Source: UBA7312 sp002715345 (GTDB lineage: Bacteria > Bacteroidota > Bacteroidia > Flavobacteriales > UBA7312). Taken from it: DNA of 9,022 nt. Location: the NCBI GenBank assembly GCA_964009845.1, contig CAXGIQ010000054.1:1-9022 (forward strand). The letters run 5' to 3'. Both the position numbers and the translations under genes were made by a program. The notes beneath the pieces are model-generated. The model was not told the DNA's origin. It was given only the letters and a program-made list of their open reading frames with translations, and ran no database searches. Positions 1 to 6,051 of this stretch are shown piece after piece; the stretch's first letter is position 1, and every line of letters starts with the position of its first letter.

Positions 1-18
1 TATAAGTTAGTACTATGA
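1..18 (+). CDS. Possible last codons of an upstream gene (partial)
   Basis: Reading from base 1, the frame encodes Tyr-Lys-Leu-Val-Leu and then TGA at 16-18. That stop overlaps the ATG at 15 as ATGA, the commonest form of translational coupling in bacterial operons. The other two plus frames hit stops at once (TAA at 3-5, TAG at 8-10). This is only five codons, so it is an inference from arrangement. It would make the membrane glycosyltransferase that follows an internal operon gene, in line with the tight packing downstream. Confidence 0.25.
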   Translation, partial: YKLVL

Positions 19-1361
19 GGCAGTATTTGTCTTCTTTTTTACCTGTATCTATTTTCTTCTTATTCATCTCTATCTTATTATGGTGGTTTAGAGCGCCAAA
101 TGTAGATGAACCGTGGATGGGGGGTATTGCTATAGCTCTTGAACGATATGGTGCATTTTACGACTTAGGTCATATGAGAGCCGGGCAATGGAGGTTATTT
201 TTCTTTGGAGAAAGCTATTACCTATGTCTATTTCTTTGGATGAAAATTTTTGGTGATAGTTTAATCTTTGCTAGACTAATGAGTGTAGTACTAGGATTAG
301 GATCGCTTTTTTTTATTTTTAAAATACTAAAAGATAAAATTAGATCGACAACACTGCAACTTACCCTCTTCTTAATAGCAGGAAATTATTTTTTCTTATT
401 AGCTAATACTCAAATTCGATCAGAAACCTGGTGTGTTTTTACAGTCTTTCTTTCTATATATCAGTTTAATAAATGGTTTGAAAACTCAAAAAGCATACAT
501 TTATTTTTAGCTCATTTATCACTAATATTATCCACTCTAGGTCATTTTCAAGCCGCATTCGTTGGTCTCTTAGCTTGGATACTTACCATAACTATTTTTT
601 TAAGAAAAAAAGAAAGCAATTTTGTGGCTTTTTTTTCACCTTATTTCATTACTGCTATACTTTACTTATCTTATTTATTTTTAAATTTTGAACAATTCCA
701 AAACTGGTTTGCATTTTATTTTGGAAGTGAAGGCGATATGGCTGGTCATTCTGGTGGAATGGTAACTAGTGCAATCACAAGATTAAAAAGTGGTAAAACA
801 TTGGAGTTTTTAATAATTGTAGGTCTTGTAACATCTATTGGTGTTGGTTCGTTAGTTGCACTCATTCAACATATTAAAAACAACCTATTTTCAAGTATAA
901 CCTTTCTCGCAACAGGTGCTTTTTTGTCATGGTTGTTGACCACAACTCATGTTAACGATTATCACGCTGTATGGCTAATCTTTCCAATCTTGTCTATACT
1001 ACTTATTAATCCTAAAAACATAGTTTTAAAGATTATAAAATTTGGCAACATCTTGTTGTTTATTTTGTTTTGTGTTTGGGGAATTTATTGGGGGTTTGAT
1101 GTTGTTAAAAATAACCCAAGAGCTGACTTTCTTAATGATGTAAAGTTCATTAAAACAATGCAAGAAAATGGAAAAGAAACAATTCATTGCCCAAGGGAAT
1201 TGATGTGGCACTTTGATTTTGATGAAGCATTCTTTTTACCAAAAAACTACATAAATAAACAAGCTGACATGATTATTAGGGACAAGTTTACTAATGTACA
1301 AAACATCGAAAACTACACTCGACATGATGGCAAGCGTTTTATTATCTTTGTAAGAGATTAA
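15..1361 (+). CDS. GT-C-type polytopic membrane glycosyltransferase (ArnT/GT39-like)
   Basis: Probable inner-membrane glycosyltransferase that moves a sugar from a polyprenyl-phosphate donor to an acceptor on the periplasmic side. The 448-residue protein has about ten hydrophobic segments (first at residues 7-24; others near 63-80, 84-103, 113-130, 138-150, 160-196, 203-223, 264-285, 291-308, 316-332 and 342-360). A short soluble C-terminal tail follows (about 365-448). The first periplasmic loop carries Asp31-Glu32 in NVDEPWMGG, matching the acidic pair that GT-C enzymes use for metal or acceptor binding. Arg135-Ser-Glu (QIRSETW) and HVNDYH near 312-317 are further polar residues set in hydrophobic surroundings. 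The gene ends 2 nt before a GtrB-like gene that could make its lipid-linked donor. The family assignment rests on topology and the loop motif. The sugar and acceptor are unknown. Confidence 0.7.
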   Translation: MRQYLSSFLPVSIFFLFISILLWWFRAPNVDEPWMGGIAIALERYGAFYDLGHMRAGQWRLFFFGESYYLCLFLWMKIFGDSLIFARLMSVVLGLGSLFFIFKILKDKIRSTTLQLTLFLIAGNYFFLLANTQIRSETWCVFTVFLSIYQFNKWFENSKSIHLFLAHLSLILSTLGHFQAAFVGLLAWILTITIFLRKKESNFVAFFSPYFITAILYLSYLFLNFEQFQNWFAFYFGSEGDMAGHSGGMVTSAITRLKSGKTLEFLIIVGLVTSIGVGSLVALIQHIKNNLFSSITFLATGAFLSWLLTTTHVNDYHAVWLIFPILSILLINPKNIVLKIIKFGNILLFILFCVWGIYWGFDVVKNNPRADFLNDVKFIKTMQENGKETIHCPRELMWHFDFDEAFFLPKNYINKQADMIIRDKFTNVQNIENYTRHDGKRFIIFVRD

Positions 1362-1363
1362 TT

Positions 1364-2320
1364 ATGGATTTACTACTTGTTGTTCCTTGCTATTTTGAAG
1401 AAGAAATTCTTCCACATTCTATTCAAGAGTTTGAGTCATACTTTTTGAAATTAAAATCAAGAGGTTTGATTTCTGAAAACAGCCAAATATGTCTTGTTGA
1501 TGATGGTAGTAAAGATAAAACATGGGAAATCATTGAAAAAGCAAGCGCTAACTCCTTGTTTTGCGGTTTAAAATTATCCAGAAATTGTGGTCACCAAAAT
1601 GCAGTTTTAGCAGGCTTACTTTCAAATGTAAATCAATATGACTGCTTCATCACTATTGATGCAGATTTACAAGATGACTTAAATGCTATTGAAAATATGT
1701 TATTAAAACGTAAAGAAGGCTTTGAGGTAGTTTATGGAGTAAGAAATAATAGAGAAACAGACAGTTTTTTTAAAAGACATTCAGCACAATTATTTTATAA
1801 ATTATTAAACTCTTTTGGTGTAGATGCAGTATATAATCATGCAGACTATAGGTTGATGGATAACAAAATTATTCAAGCACTTGAAGGATATAAGGAAACT
1901 AATCTCTTTATACGAGGAATTATTCCAACAATTGGATATAAATCAACTATAGTAGAGTACAAAAGAGCTGAACGATTGGCCGGAGAAACAAAATATACTC
2001 TAAAAAAGATGCTTTCATTTGCTTGGGATGGAATAACTTCATTTAGTCACTACCCTCTTAAATTAATCATGAACCTAGGCATTGTATTATTTATACTTTC
2101 ATTAAGCATAGGAGGTTGGAGTTTTTATCAATATCTAAATGGAAATATCGTTCCTGGATGGACTTCTACTTTTTTAACTATTATGGGTTTTGGGGGAATT
2201 CAGATGATTTCGATTGGAGTGTTAGGAGAATATATTGGTAAAATATATTTAGAAGTGAAAAATAGACCTAGGTTTATAGTAGAAAAAACTATTAACAACT
2301 TAAATGCAAGTAATGAATAA
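1364..2320 (+). CDS. GtrB/DPM1-like polyprenyl-phosphate glycosyltransferase (GT2)
   Basis: Family 2 glycosyltransferase expected to transfer a hexose from a nucleotide sugar to polyprenyl phosphate on the cytoplasmic face. The 318-residue protein has the GT-A order: VVPCYFEEE at 6-14, the nucleotide-binding DDG at 46-48 (LVDDGSKDKTW), NCGHQNAVLAGL at 74-85, the metal-binding DADLQDD at 99-105, ADYRLMD at 160-166, and RGIIPTIGY followed by GETKYTLKKM at 207-216. These are hallmarks of the GtrB/DPM1/ArnC group. Two C-terminal membrane segments (about 232-255 and 264-290) match GtrB topology, and length is normal for the family. It sits 2 nt after the GT-C gene and overlaps the phosphoribosyltransferase gene, so the three are probably co-transcribed. 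No GtrA-type flippase is visible here. A TATCTTTG at 1343-1350, inside the preceding gene, could be an internal promoter but lacks a -33 partner. Confidence 0.88.
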   Translation: MDLLLVVPCYFEEEILPHSIQEFESYFLKLKSRGLISENSQICLVDDGSKDKTWEIIEKASANSLFCGLKLSRNCGHQNAVLAGLLSNVNQYDCFITIDADLQDDLNAIENMLLKRKEGFEVVYGVRNNRETDSFFKRHSAQLFYKLLNSFGVDAVYNHADYRLMDNKIIQALEGYKETNLFIRGIIPTIGYKSTIVEYKRAERLAGETKYTLKKMLSFAWDGITSFSHYPLKLIMNLGIVLFILSLSIGGWSFYQYLNGNIVPGWTSTFLTIMGFGGIQMISIGVLGEYIGKIYLEVKNRPRFIVEKTINNLNASNE

Positions 2321-2804
2321 AACATTAGTTCTCACAAAAGATCAAATGAAACAAAAGCTACAACGAATGGCTTGGGAAATTTACGAGCAAAATCATTCCG
2401 AAGATAGTATAATTGTTGCAGGAATTGCTAAGCGTGGCTTTGTTTTAGCTGAAGAAATTGCTAAAACATTAGCTAATATTTCTTTGATAAAAGTAAAGCT
2501 GGTCTCTGTCAATCTAGATAAAGATAATCCATTAGATACTCCTATTCAAGTAGACAAAGTAGATTTTACAAACCAAACAGTTGTATTAGTAGATGATGTT
2601 TTAAAGTCTGGAAAAACACTGATGTATGGTGCACAATACTTTATGCAAAAACCATTAAAAAAGTTGACTACAGCAGTTTTAATTGATAGAAATTACAAGC
2701 ACTACCCAATCAAAGTAGATGTAGTTGGATTATCTCTTTCAACTACAATGCAGGAGCATGTTTCTGTAGAGCTTGGAAAGAAGAAAGCGGTTTACCTGCA
2801 ATAG
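2313..2804 (+). CDS. PyrR-like type I phosphoribosyltransferase
   Basis: A 163-residue member of the type I phosphoribosyltransferase fold. The PRPP-binding loop is VVLVDDVLKSGKT at about 90-102, two acidic residues followed by the K-S-G-K-T phosphate loop. Upstream is the GIAKRGFVLAEE segment (37-48), and downstream an IDRNYKHYPIKVDVVGLSL stretch resembling the corresponding part of PyrR proteins. PyrR attenuates pyrimidine operons and has uracil phosphoribosyltransferase activity, but no pyrimidine gene is near, so the substrate here is open. I chose the ATG at 2313 (MNKTLVLTKDQ) over an in-frame ATG at 2304. The later start overlaps the preceding gene by only 8 nt, and the Met-Gln-Val extension has nothing to support it. 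Either start overlaps the GT2 stop, suggesting translational coupling. It may be a housekeeping gene placed behind the glycosyltransferases. Confidence 0.8.
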   Translation: MNKTLVLTKDQMKQKLQRMAWEIYEQNHSEDSIIVAGIAKRGFVLAEEIAKTLANISLIKVKLVSVNLDKDNPLDTPIQVDKVDFTNQTVVLVDDVLKSGKTLMYGAQYFMQKPLKKLTTAVLIDRNYKHYPIKVDVVGLSLSTTMQEHVSVELGKKKAVYLQ

Positions 2805-2822
2805 TATTTTACATGAATTATG

Positions 2823-2870
2823 ATTGTAAGTACTCTTACCTCTAGGTAGATGGTTACAATGTACTTTTTT
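2823..2870 (+). terminator. Candidate terminator hairpin after the phosphoribosyltransferase gene
   Basis: Beginning 19 nt after the stop codon, ATTGTAA (2823-2829) is the exact inverse of TTACAAT (2854-2860). Inside it lies TACC-TCTA-GGTA (2837-2848), and T6 follows at 2865-2870. Competing pairings exist: GTAAG/CTTAC at 2826-2839 and AAGTAC/GTACTT at 2828-2866. The stems are AT-rich and several nt separate the outer stem from the T run, so this is a weak or atypical terminator, or a structured leader. Confidence 0.35.
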
Positions 2871-2875
2871 AACAC

Positions 2876-2898
2876 ATAAAAGATAGAGCTTCTTTTAT
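2876..2898. repeat. Perfect 8-bp inverted repeat (hairpin)
   Basis: ATAAAAGA (2876-2883) and TCTTTTAT (2891-2898) are exact inverse complements with a 7-nt loop, TAGAGCT. The stem has a single G-C pair, so stability is low. It lies just after the candidate terminator and could serve as a second weak termination signal. Its right arm contains the first base of the TTG codon from which the small ORF could start, which argues against initiation there. Confidence 0.4.
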
Positions 2899-3122
2899 TG
2901 TTGTATCACAAGAAACCCTTCAATTTCAACAAGAATTACGAAAAGAAAAAATGGAAATTCCCAATGTATAGTAGGTCCGAAAATACATTTGTAGAAGATT
3001 TAGAGTTTACAAAAACAGAAGAAGAAAACAGACCGCTTCCAGGCATTACTAAATTCTTAAAAAAAGAGGGTGAAATTTATTTACATCACAGAACTTACTT
3101 TGGATCAGGAGATAATTTCTGA
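2898..3122 (+). CDS. Small hypothetical protein, doubtful
   Basis: An open frame of 74 codons from a TTG, or 53 codons from the in-frame ATG at 2964 (MYSRSENTFVED). I do not recognise a family. The product is charged and hydrophilic: Lys/Asn/Phe-rich at the N-terminus, then an acidic stretch (EDLEFTKTEEENRPLPG), ending LHHRTYFGSGDNF. There is no membrane segment or signal peptide. The TTG start overlaps an inverted repeat and has no ribosome-binding site, so the ATG at 2964 is the more credible start if the gene is real. A TACATTTG at 2984-2991 lies inside the frame. The C-terminal half looks more protein-like than random AT-rich sequence, so it may be a genuine lineage-specific peptide or the tail of a decayed gene. 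Confidence 0.3.
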   Translation: MLYHKKPFNFNKNYEKKKWKFPMYSRSENTFVEDLEFTKTEEENRPLPGITKFLKKEGEIYLHHRTYFGSGDNF

Positions 3123-3180
3123 ATCCAATGAGATATCATAAATATTTTACCAACATGATTAAACAATTGGGTTCATGAAT
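3115..3180. repeat. Long imperfect inverted repeat after the small ORF
   Basis: The 15-nt arms at 3115-3129 and 3166-3180 pair along nearly their whole length, with one mismatch (3119/3176) and two G-U wobbles. The core is TGAATCCAAT (3120-3129) against ATTGGGTTCA (3166-3175). In the 36-nt loop, ATCAT (3135-3139) is inverse to ATGAT (3155-3159), giving a nested stem. The TGA of the small ORF is in the left arm. No T run follows, so it is not a typical intrinsic terminator for plus-strand transcripts. Its role is unknown. Confidence 0.45.
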
Positions 3181-3187
3181 ACTACTA

Positions 3188-3637
3188 CTATATCTTTAAC
3201 ATTTCTGTATGCGGAATATCGTCTTCTAGATACTCCTCTCCTACTATTTTGAAACCAAAATATTGATAAAAAGGAACTAAATAAGACTGAGCCGAAATCC
3301 GATTCGCTACTTTTCCGTATAGTAGATTTGATTGTCTTATCCCTTCTTCCATCAATAGCTTACCCACACCTTTTCCTCTTACTTTATCGGATGTAACTAT
3401 GCGTCCGAAAGACATTTCCTGATAACTTACTCCTGGCGCTACCAAACGTAAGTGAGCCACTAAATCTCCATCAGCATCGTAACCTAATAAATGATGAGAT
3501 TTTTGATCTTTTCCATCTGCATCAATATAAGGGCAATCTTGCTCAACAATAAATACTTCTTGACGTAAGACCATCATGGCGTACAGCTCATCTATGCTTA
3601 GTTCTGAAAACGCTTTAAAATCCCATTTAATTTGCAT
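3188..3637 (-). CDS. ElaA-like GNAT family N-acetyltransferase
   Basis: Small cytoplasmic acetyl-CoA-dependent acetyltransferase, 149 residues, about the length of E. coli ElaA. The N-terminal signature VLRQEVFIVEQDCPY (23-37), followed by DADGKDQKSHHLLG, is characteristic of the ElaA group. The acetyl-CoA pyrophosphate loop is R-G-K-G-V-G-K at 87-93, preceded by the beta-4 strand FGRIV (78-82). The C-terminal part has AQSYLVPFYQYFGF (116-129) and IPHTEM (141-146). The natural acceptor of ElaA proteins is not well established. I chose the ATG at 3637 (MQIKWDF) over an in-frame ATG at 3664. The family normally starts here, and the upstream extension would run through a terminator-like hairpin at 3653-3686. 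It is a separate minus-strand unit downstream of the TonB receptor gene. Confidence 0.88.
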   Translation of the reverse strand: MQIKWDFKAFSELSIDELYAMMVLRQEVFIVEQDCPYIDADGKDQKSHHLLGYDADGDLVAHLRLVAPGVSYQEMSFGRIVTSDKVRGKGVGKLLMEEGIRQSNLLYGKVANRISAQSYLVPFYQYFGFKIVGEEYLEDDIPHTEMLKI

Positions 3638-3641
3638 GGAA

Positions 3642-3649
3642 CGAAAATA
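3642..3649 (-). promoter_or_regulatory. Possible -7 element of the acetyltransferase gene
   Basis: On the minus strand TATTTTCG ends 4 nt before the ATG at 3637. It matches the Bacteroidetes -7 consensus TAnnTTTG at all fixed positions but one. No convincing -33 TTTG is visible, because that region is filled by the terminator hairpin of the preceding gene. Support is mainly that the same spacing occurs at other starts in the window. Confidence 0.28.
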
Positions 3650-3652
3650 AGA

Positions 3653-3686
3653 AAAACTCGTCATCTAATATCTAGTGACGGGTTTT
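3653..3686 (-). terminator. Rho-independent terminator-like hairpin after the TonB receptor gene
   Basis: The arms AAAACTCGTCA (3653-3663) and TGACGGGTTTT (3676-3686) form an 11-bp stem around a 12-nt loop. Read on the minus strand, the stem ends in GAGTTTTTC, giving the T run of an intrinsic terminator with one C-A mismatch. Read on the plus strand, the same position is a G-U wobble, so it could work both ways. It lies 87 nt past the receptor stop codon and 15 nt before the acetyltransferase ATG, separating the two minus-strand genes. Confidence 0.6.
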
Positions 3687-3772
3687 GGTAGTAAATTTTT
3701 AGTGTATTAACCAATCTTAGCAATCATGAAAAACCAACATCATACATAACAATCAATTTTTAAAATGTTTCA

Positions 3773-5962
3773 TTACAGCTTATAACTAACTCCTAACACA
3801 AATCTTCTTCCTTGCATAGGGCCAAAAGCATAAGCCGTATCAAAGTTATCTCCAAATGGGTTTTCAGGATCGATAAGTGGTGAATCTTGTGTGTAATCAA
3901 AGATGTTTTTAATACCAAAGTAGCTAGATAATTGACTGTTAAACCTCTTATTTAATTGAAGGTGTTGTAAAGTAAACCAAGGTGAAGTTTCTGCTCTATT
4001 AAAAGGTTCATCATAGGTTGGTAAATTCATTGGCCCGGATACTTTTCCAGTCCAATCGATGGATGCATCCTGCTTCTCTAATTGATAACTCAACGAGAAA
4101 ACTCCAGAAAAATAAGGAGCAAACAACTCCTCTTCTTCTACTCCATTTTCATCAATAGAATATACATCCAAAAATGTGCCTCCTACAGTAATGCTTAACG
4201 GAATTTCAAAGTTTTGCTGAACATTGAAAGCAACTCCTCTTGAAATAGAAACACCATCTAAATTCGCGTAAATAATTTGGTTTTCATTAGTCTCATAATC
4301 TGGTAAAATCTTATTTGTAAAATGGGTGTAAAAGGCGTCAAAATCGATTGCTCCTGAAATACCACCCAATATAAATACATGATTTACATTTAAGTTTAAG
4401 TTGTACGATTCTTCTGGCTTTAACTCTTCTACTATATATACATCTCTAGCTCCTGTCAAAGCTGCATGATCTTCCGTAAATAAATTAACCGTTCTGAATC
4501 CTGTTCCTACATTTAAACGAACCATTGTATATGTTTCTGGACGCCACTTTACATTTAACCTTGGAGAATAAATCATTCCATGATCTTTGTGATGATCGGC
4601 ACGCAATCCTACCAAAAAGCTCATGTTATGACGAAGATTCATTTCATACTGAACAAATAAACCTGGAATAAACTTTTGCTCATTTACATTAGCTAATGTG
4701 CTATCAATATACGTTTGGTATCGATGTGTATACCCCATCAAGAAATCGTGATTTAAATCAATCTTTTTATCCCATAAAAAATTAGCGAAATAAACCTCCT
4801 GCCAAGCTTCATATTTAGTATCTCCATAATAACTATCCTGATGGTGATAATTGTAGGAAGCATCTAATCGTATGTTTTCTTTTAATGGAAACTGATATGT
4901 TCCTATTAATTCAACTCGATCTGTATAAATAGATTCTCCGTAAACAGAATCACTGCCTCTAAATGCCTCTGTCCATTCTTCTACTCCACCATATCGATCT
5001 TCGTTATAGTATTTAGCCGAAATTTCTAAAGCCTTACTACTCTTTCTTTTTACCGACCAACGATTAAATAGTGACAGTCTATCTGAAAGCGGAACATCTG
5101 CAAAGCTATCACCTCCATTATAATCTCCAACTTCATCAATGAAATTAGTCATGCTATACAGGTTACCACTAAATAACATATCAACATTTTTCATTTTCGG
5201 GGCATAAGCGAAATCTAAATTCTTTTCCTGATCTGAATTGAAAAAGGCATCTAGTTCTATTAAGAAAACATCAGCTGGTTTTTTGGTAATAATATTGATA
5301 ACTCCCGCTACCGCTTCCGTTCCATATAAGGTAGATGATGGTCCTTTAAATACCTCTATTTGTTTTATCAATGAAGTAGAAATTCCATTCAATCCATAAA
5401 CGGTTGATAGCGAACTCATGATTGGCATTCCATCAATTAAAAGCAATGTATAAGGGCCCTCCATACCATTGATGTGAATATCATTCGTTCCACAAACACC
5501 ACAATTAACTTGTTTTTGAACACCATTCACATTTTCAATAACCTCCATTAAATTGGCGGTTGCTACTTTTTTCAAAAACTTCTGTGTAATAACTTCTACT
5601 TTAACAGGAGAAGCTTGAATAAAACTCTCCTTCATAGTGCCTGTTACTACTACTTGATCCAGCTTATAAGAAGATTCTCTTAAAACAGGGTTAAATATGT
5701 TATCAAACTGATTTACAGTTAGTGATTCTTTGTGTTTATTATAACCAATAGCAGACACTACTAATTCTTGTTTTCCAGTAGGAACATCTGTTAAGATGAA
5801 AAAACCATCAGCGTTTGCTGCAGCCCCTAATCCTGTACCCTTAACAGAAATATTTGCAAACGGAACCCCTTCAAAACCATTTGTAATTTTACCTTTTATC
5901 GTTTGAGAATAAGCGATTTGTACAAAAAAAAATTCAATTAATAATAAAATGTATTTCTTCAT
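3773..5962 (-). CDS. TonB-dependent outer-membrane receptor, probably for metal uptake
   Basis: Outer-membrane active transporter powered by TonB-ExbBD. From the chosen start it has 729 residues. Order (numbered from an in-frame ATG at 5977): signal peptide MKKYILLLIEFF to AYSQ (6-25); carboxypeptidase-regulatory-like domain (26-100), typical of Bacteroidetes; TonB-box-like DQVVVTG (107-113); plug (about 122-235) with INGMEGPYTLLLIDGMPI and VFKGPSSTLYGTEAVAGVIN; then a 22-strand-type barrel ending in GRRFVLGVSYKL with the usual hydrophobic C-terminus. The plug has a Cys-Gly-Val-Cys pair (159-162) just before TNDIHINGM, and the barrel has a His cluster DHHKDH (461-466); both could bind metal. 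I prefer ATG 5962, which gives a standard lipoprotein-free signal peptide, over ATG 5977. It diverges from an MntR-type regulator and ZIP permease across a shared palindrome, hence the inferred metal or metallophore substrate. The substrate itself is not readable from sequence. Confidence 0.9.
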   Translation of the reverse strand: MKKYILLLIEFFFVQIAYSQTIKGKITNGFEGVPFANISVKGTGLGAAANADGFFILTDVPTGKQELVVSAIGYNKHKESLTVNQFDNIFNPVLRESSYKLDQVVVTGTMKESFIQASPVKVEVITQKFLKKVATANLMEVIENVNGVQKQVNCGVCGTNDIHINGMEGPYTLLLIDGMPIMSSLSTVYGLNGISTSLIKQIEVFKGPSSTLYGTEAVAGVINIITKKPADVFLIELDAFFNSDQEKNLDFAYAPKMKNVDMLFSGNLYSMTNFIDEVGDYNGGDSFADVPLSDRLSLFNRWSVKRKSSKALEISAKYYNEDRYGGVEEWTEAFRGSDSVYGESIYTDRVELIGTYQFPLKENIRLDASYNYHHQDSYYGDTKYEAWQEVYFANFLWDKKIDLNHDFLMGYTHRYQTYIDSTLANVNEQKFIPGLFVQYEMNLRHNMSFLVGLRADHHKDHGMIYSPRLNVKWRPETYTMVRLNVGTGFRTVNLFTEDHAALTGARDVYIVEELKPEESYNLNLNVNHVFILGGISGAIDFDAFYTHFTNKILPDYETNENQIIYANLDGVSISRGVAFNVQQNFEIPLSITVGGTFLDVYSIDENGVEEEELFAPYFSGVFSLSYQLEKQDASIDWTGKVSGPMNLPTYDEPFNRAETSPWFTLQHLQLNKRFNSQLSSYFGIKNIFDYTQDSPLIDPENPFGDNFDTAYAFGPMQGRRFVLGVSYKL

Positions 5963-5982
5963 TATTGCTTTTATCATTTCTA

Positions 5983-6013
5983 CAAAATTATACTATTTTT
6001 AGACTTATCTAAA
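5983..6013 (-). promoter_or_regulatory. Promoter of the TonB receptor gene
   Basis: On the minus strand, TAATTTTG (5990-5983) is a full match to the Bacteroidetes -7 consensus TAnnTTTG. A -33-like TTTAG begins at 6013, with 19 nt between TTTA and the -7 element, within the usual 17-23. The -7 element ends 5 nt before ATG 5977 and 20 nt before ATG 5962. The -33 element and the start of the spacer lie inside the palindrome at 5998-6013, so a protein bound there should block transcription. Confidence 0.55.
5998..6013. promoter_or_regulatory. Palindromic operator, probable MntR/DtxR-family box
   Basis: TTTAGA-CTTA-TCTAAA has perfect 6-bp inverted arms and a 4-bp centre. The TTAG...CTAA layout resembles the boxes bound by dimers of DtxR/MntR-family repressors (for example TTAGG...CCTAA forms). 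It lies 38 nt before the regulator ATG and 35 nt before the first receptor ATG. It covers the receptor's predicted -33 element and touches the regulator's. No other copy with both arms was noticed in the window. Binding by the neighbouring regulator is inferred from position and form. Confidence 0.62.
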
Positions 6014-6047
6014 TTTATTTTTTTTAATTTTTAATTTATTATTTTTG
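6014..6047 (+). promoter_or_regulatory. Promoter of the regulator-ZIP operon
   Basis: TATTTTTG (6040-6047) fully matches the -7 consensus TAnnTTTG and ends only 4 nt before the ATG at 6052. A -33-like TTTA at 6014-6017 has a 22-nt spacer and directly adjoins the palindrome. The spacer is almost pure A/T. With a start site a few bases after the -7 element, the transcript would be leaderless or nearly so. Confidence 0.5.
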
Positions 6048-6051
6048 TAAC

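Noticed and set aside
1026..1211. 61-codon minus-strand open frame inside the GT-C gene
   Set aside because: It is wholly antisense to a well-supported gene, has Lys/Asn/Gln-rich composition typical of AT-rich antisense sequence, and resembles no family.
1343..1350. TATCTTTG as an internal promoter for the GT2 gene
   Set aside because: It matches the -7 consensus, but it encodes part of the GT-C C-terminus, has no -33 partner at suitable spacing, and the genes are only 2 nt apart, so co-transcription explains expression.
3178..3190. ACT trinucleotide repeat at the acetyltransferase 3' end
   Set aside because: Only about three copies; too short to suggest phase variation or function.
3638..3664. 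Nine-residue N-terminal extension of the acetyltransferase (ATG at 3664)
   Set aside because: ElaA proteins begin near MQIKWDF, and the extension would use part of the terminator-like stem as coding sequence.
6014..6047. Long T/A tract before the regulator as a terminator
   Set aside because: It has no GC stem ahead of it and lies between divergent genes, so it is better explained as an AT-rich promoter spacer.
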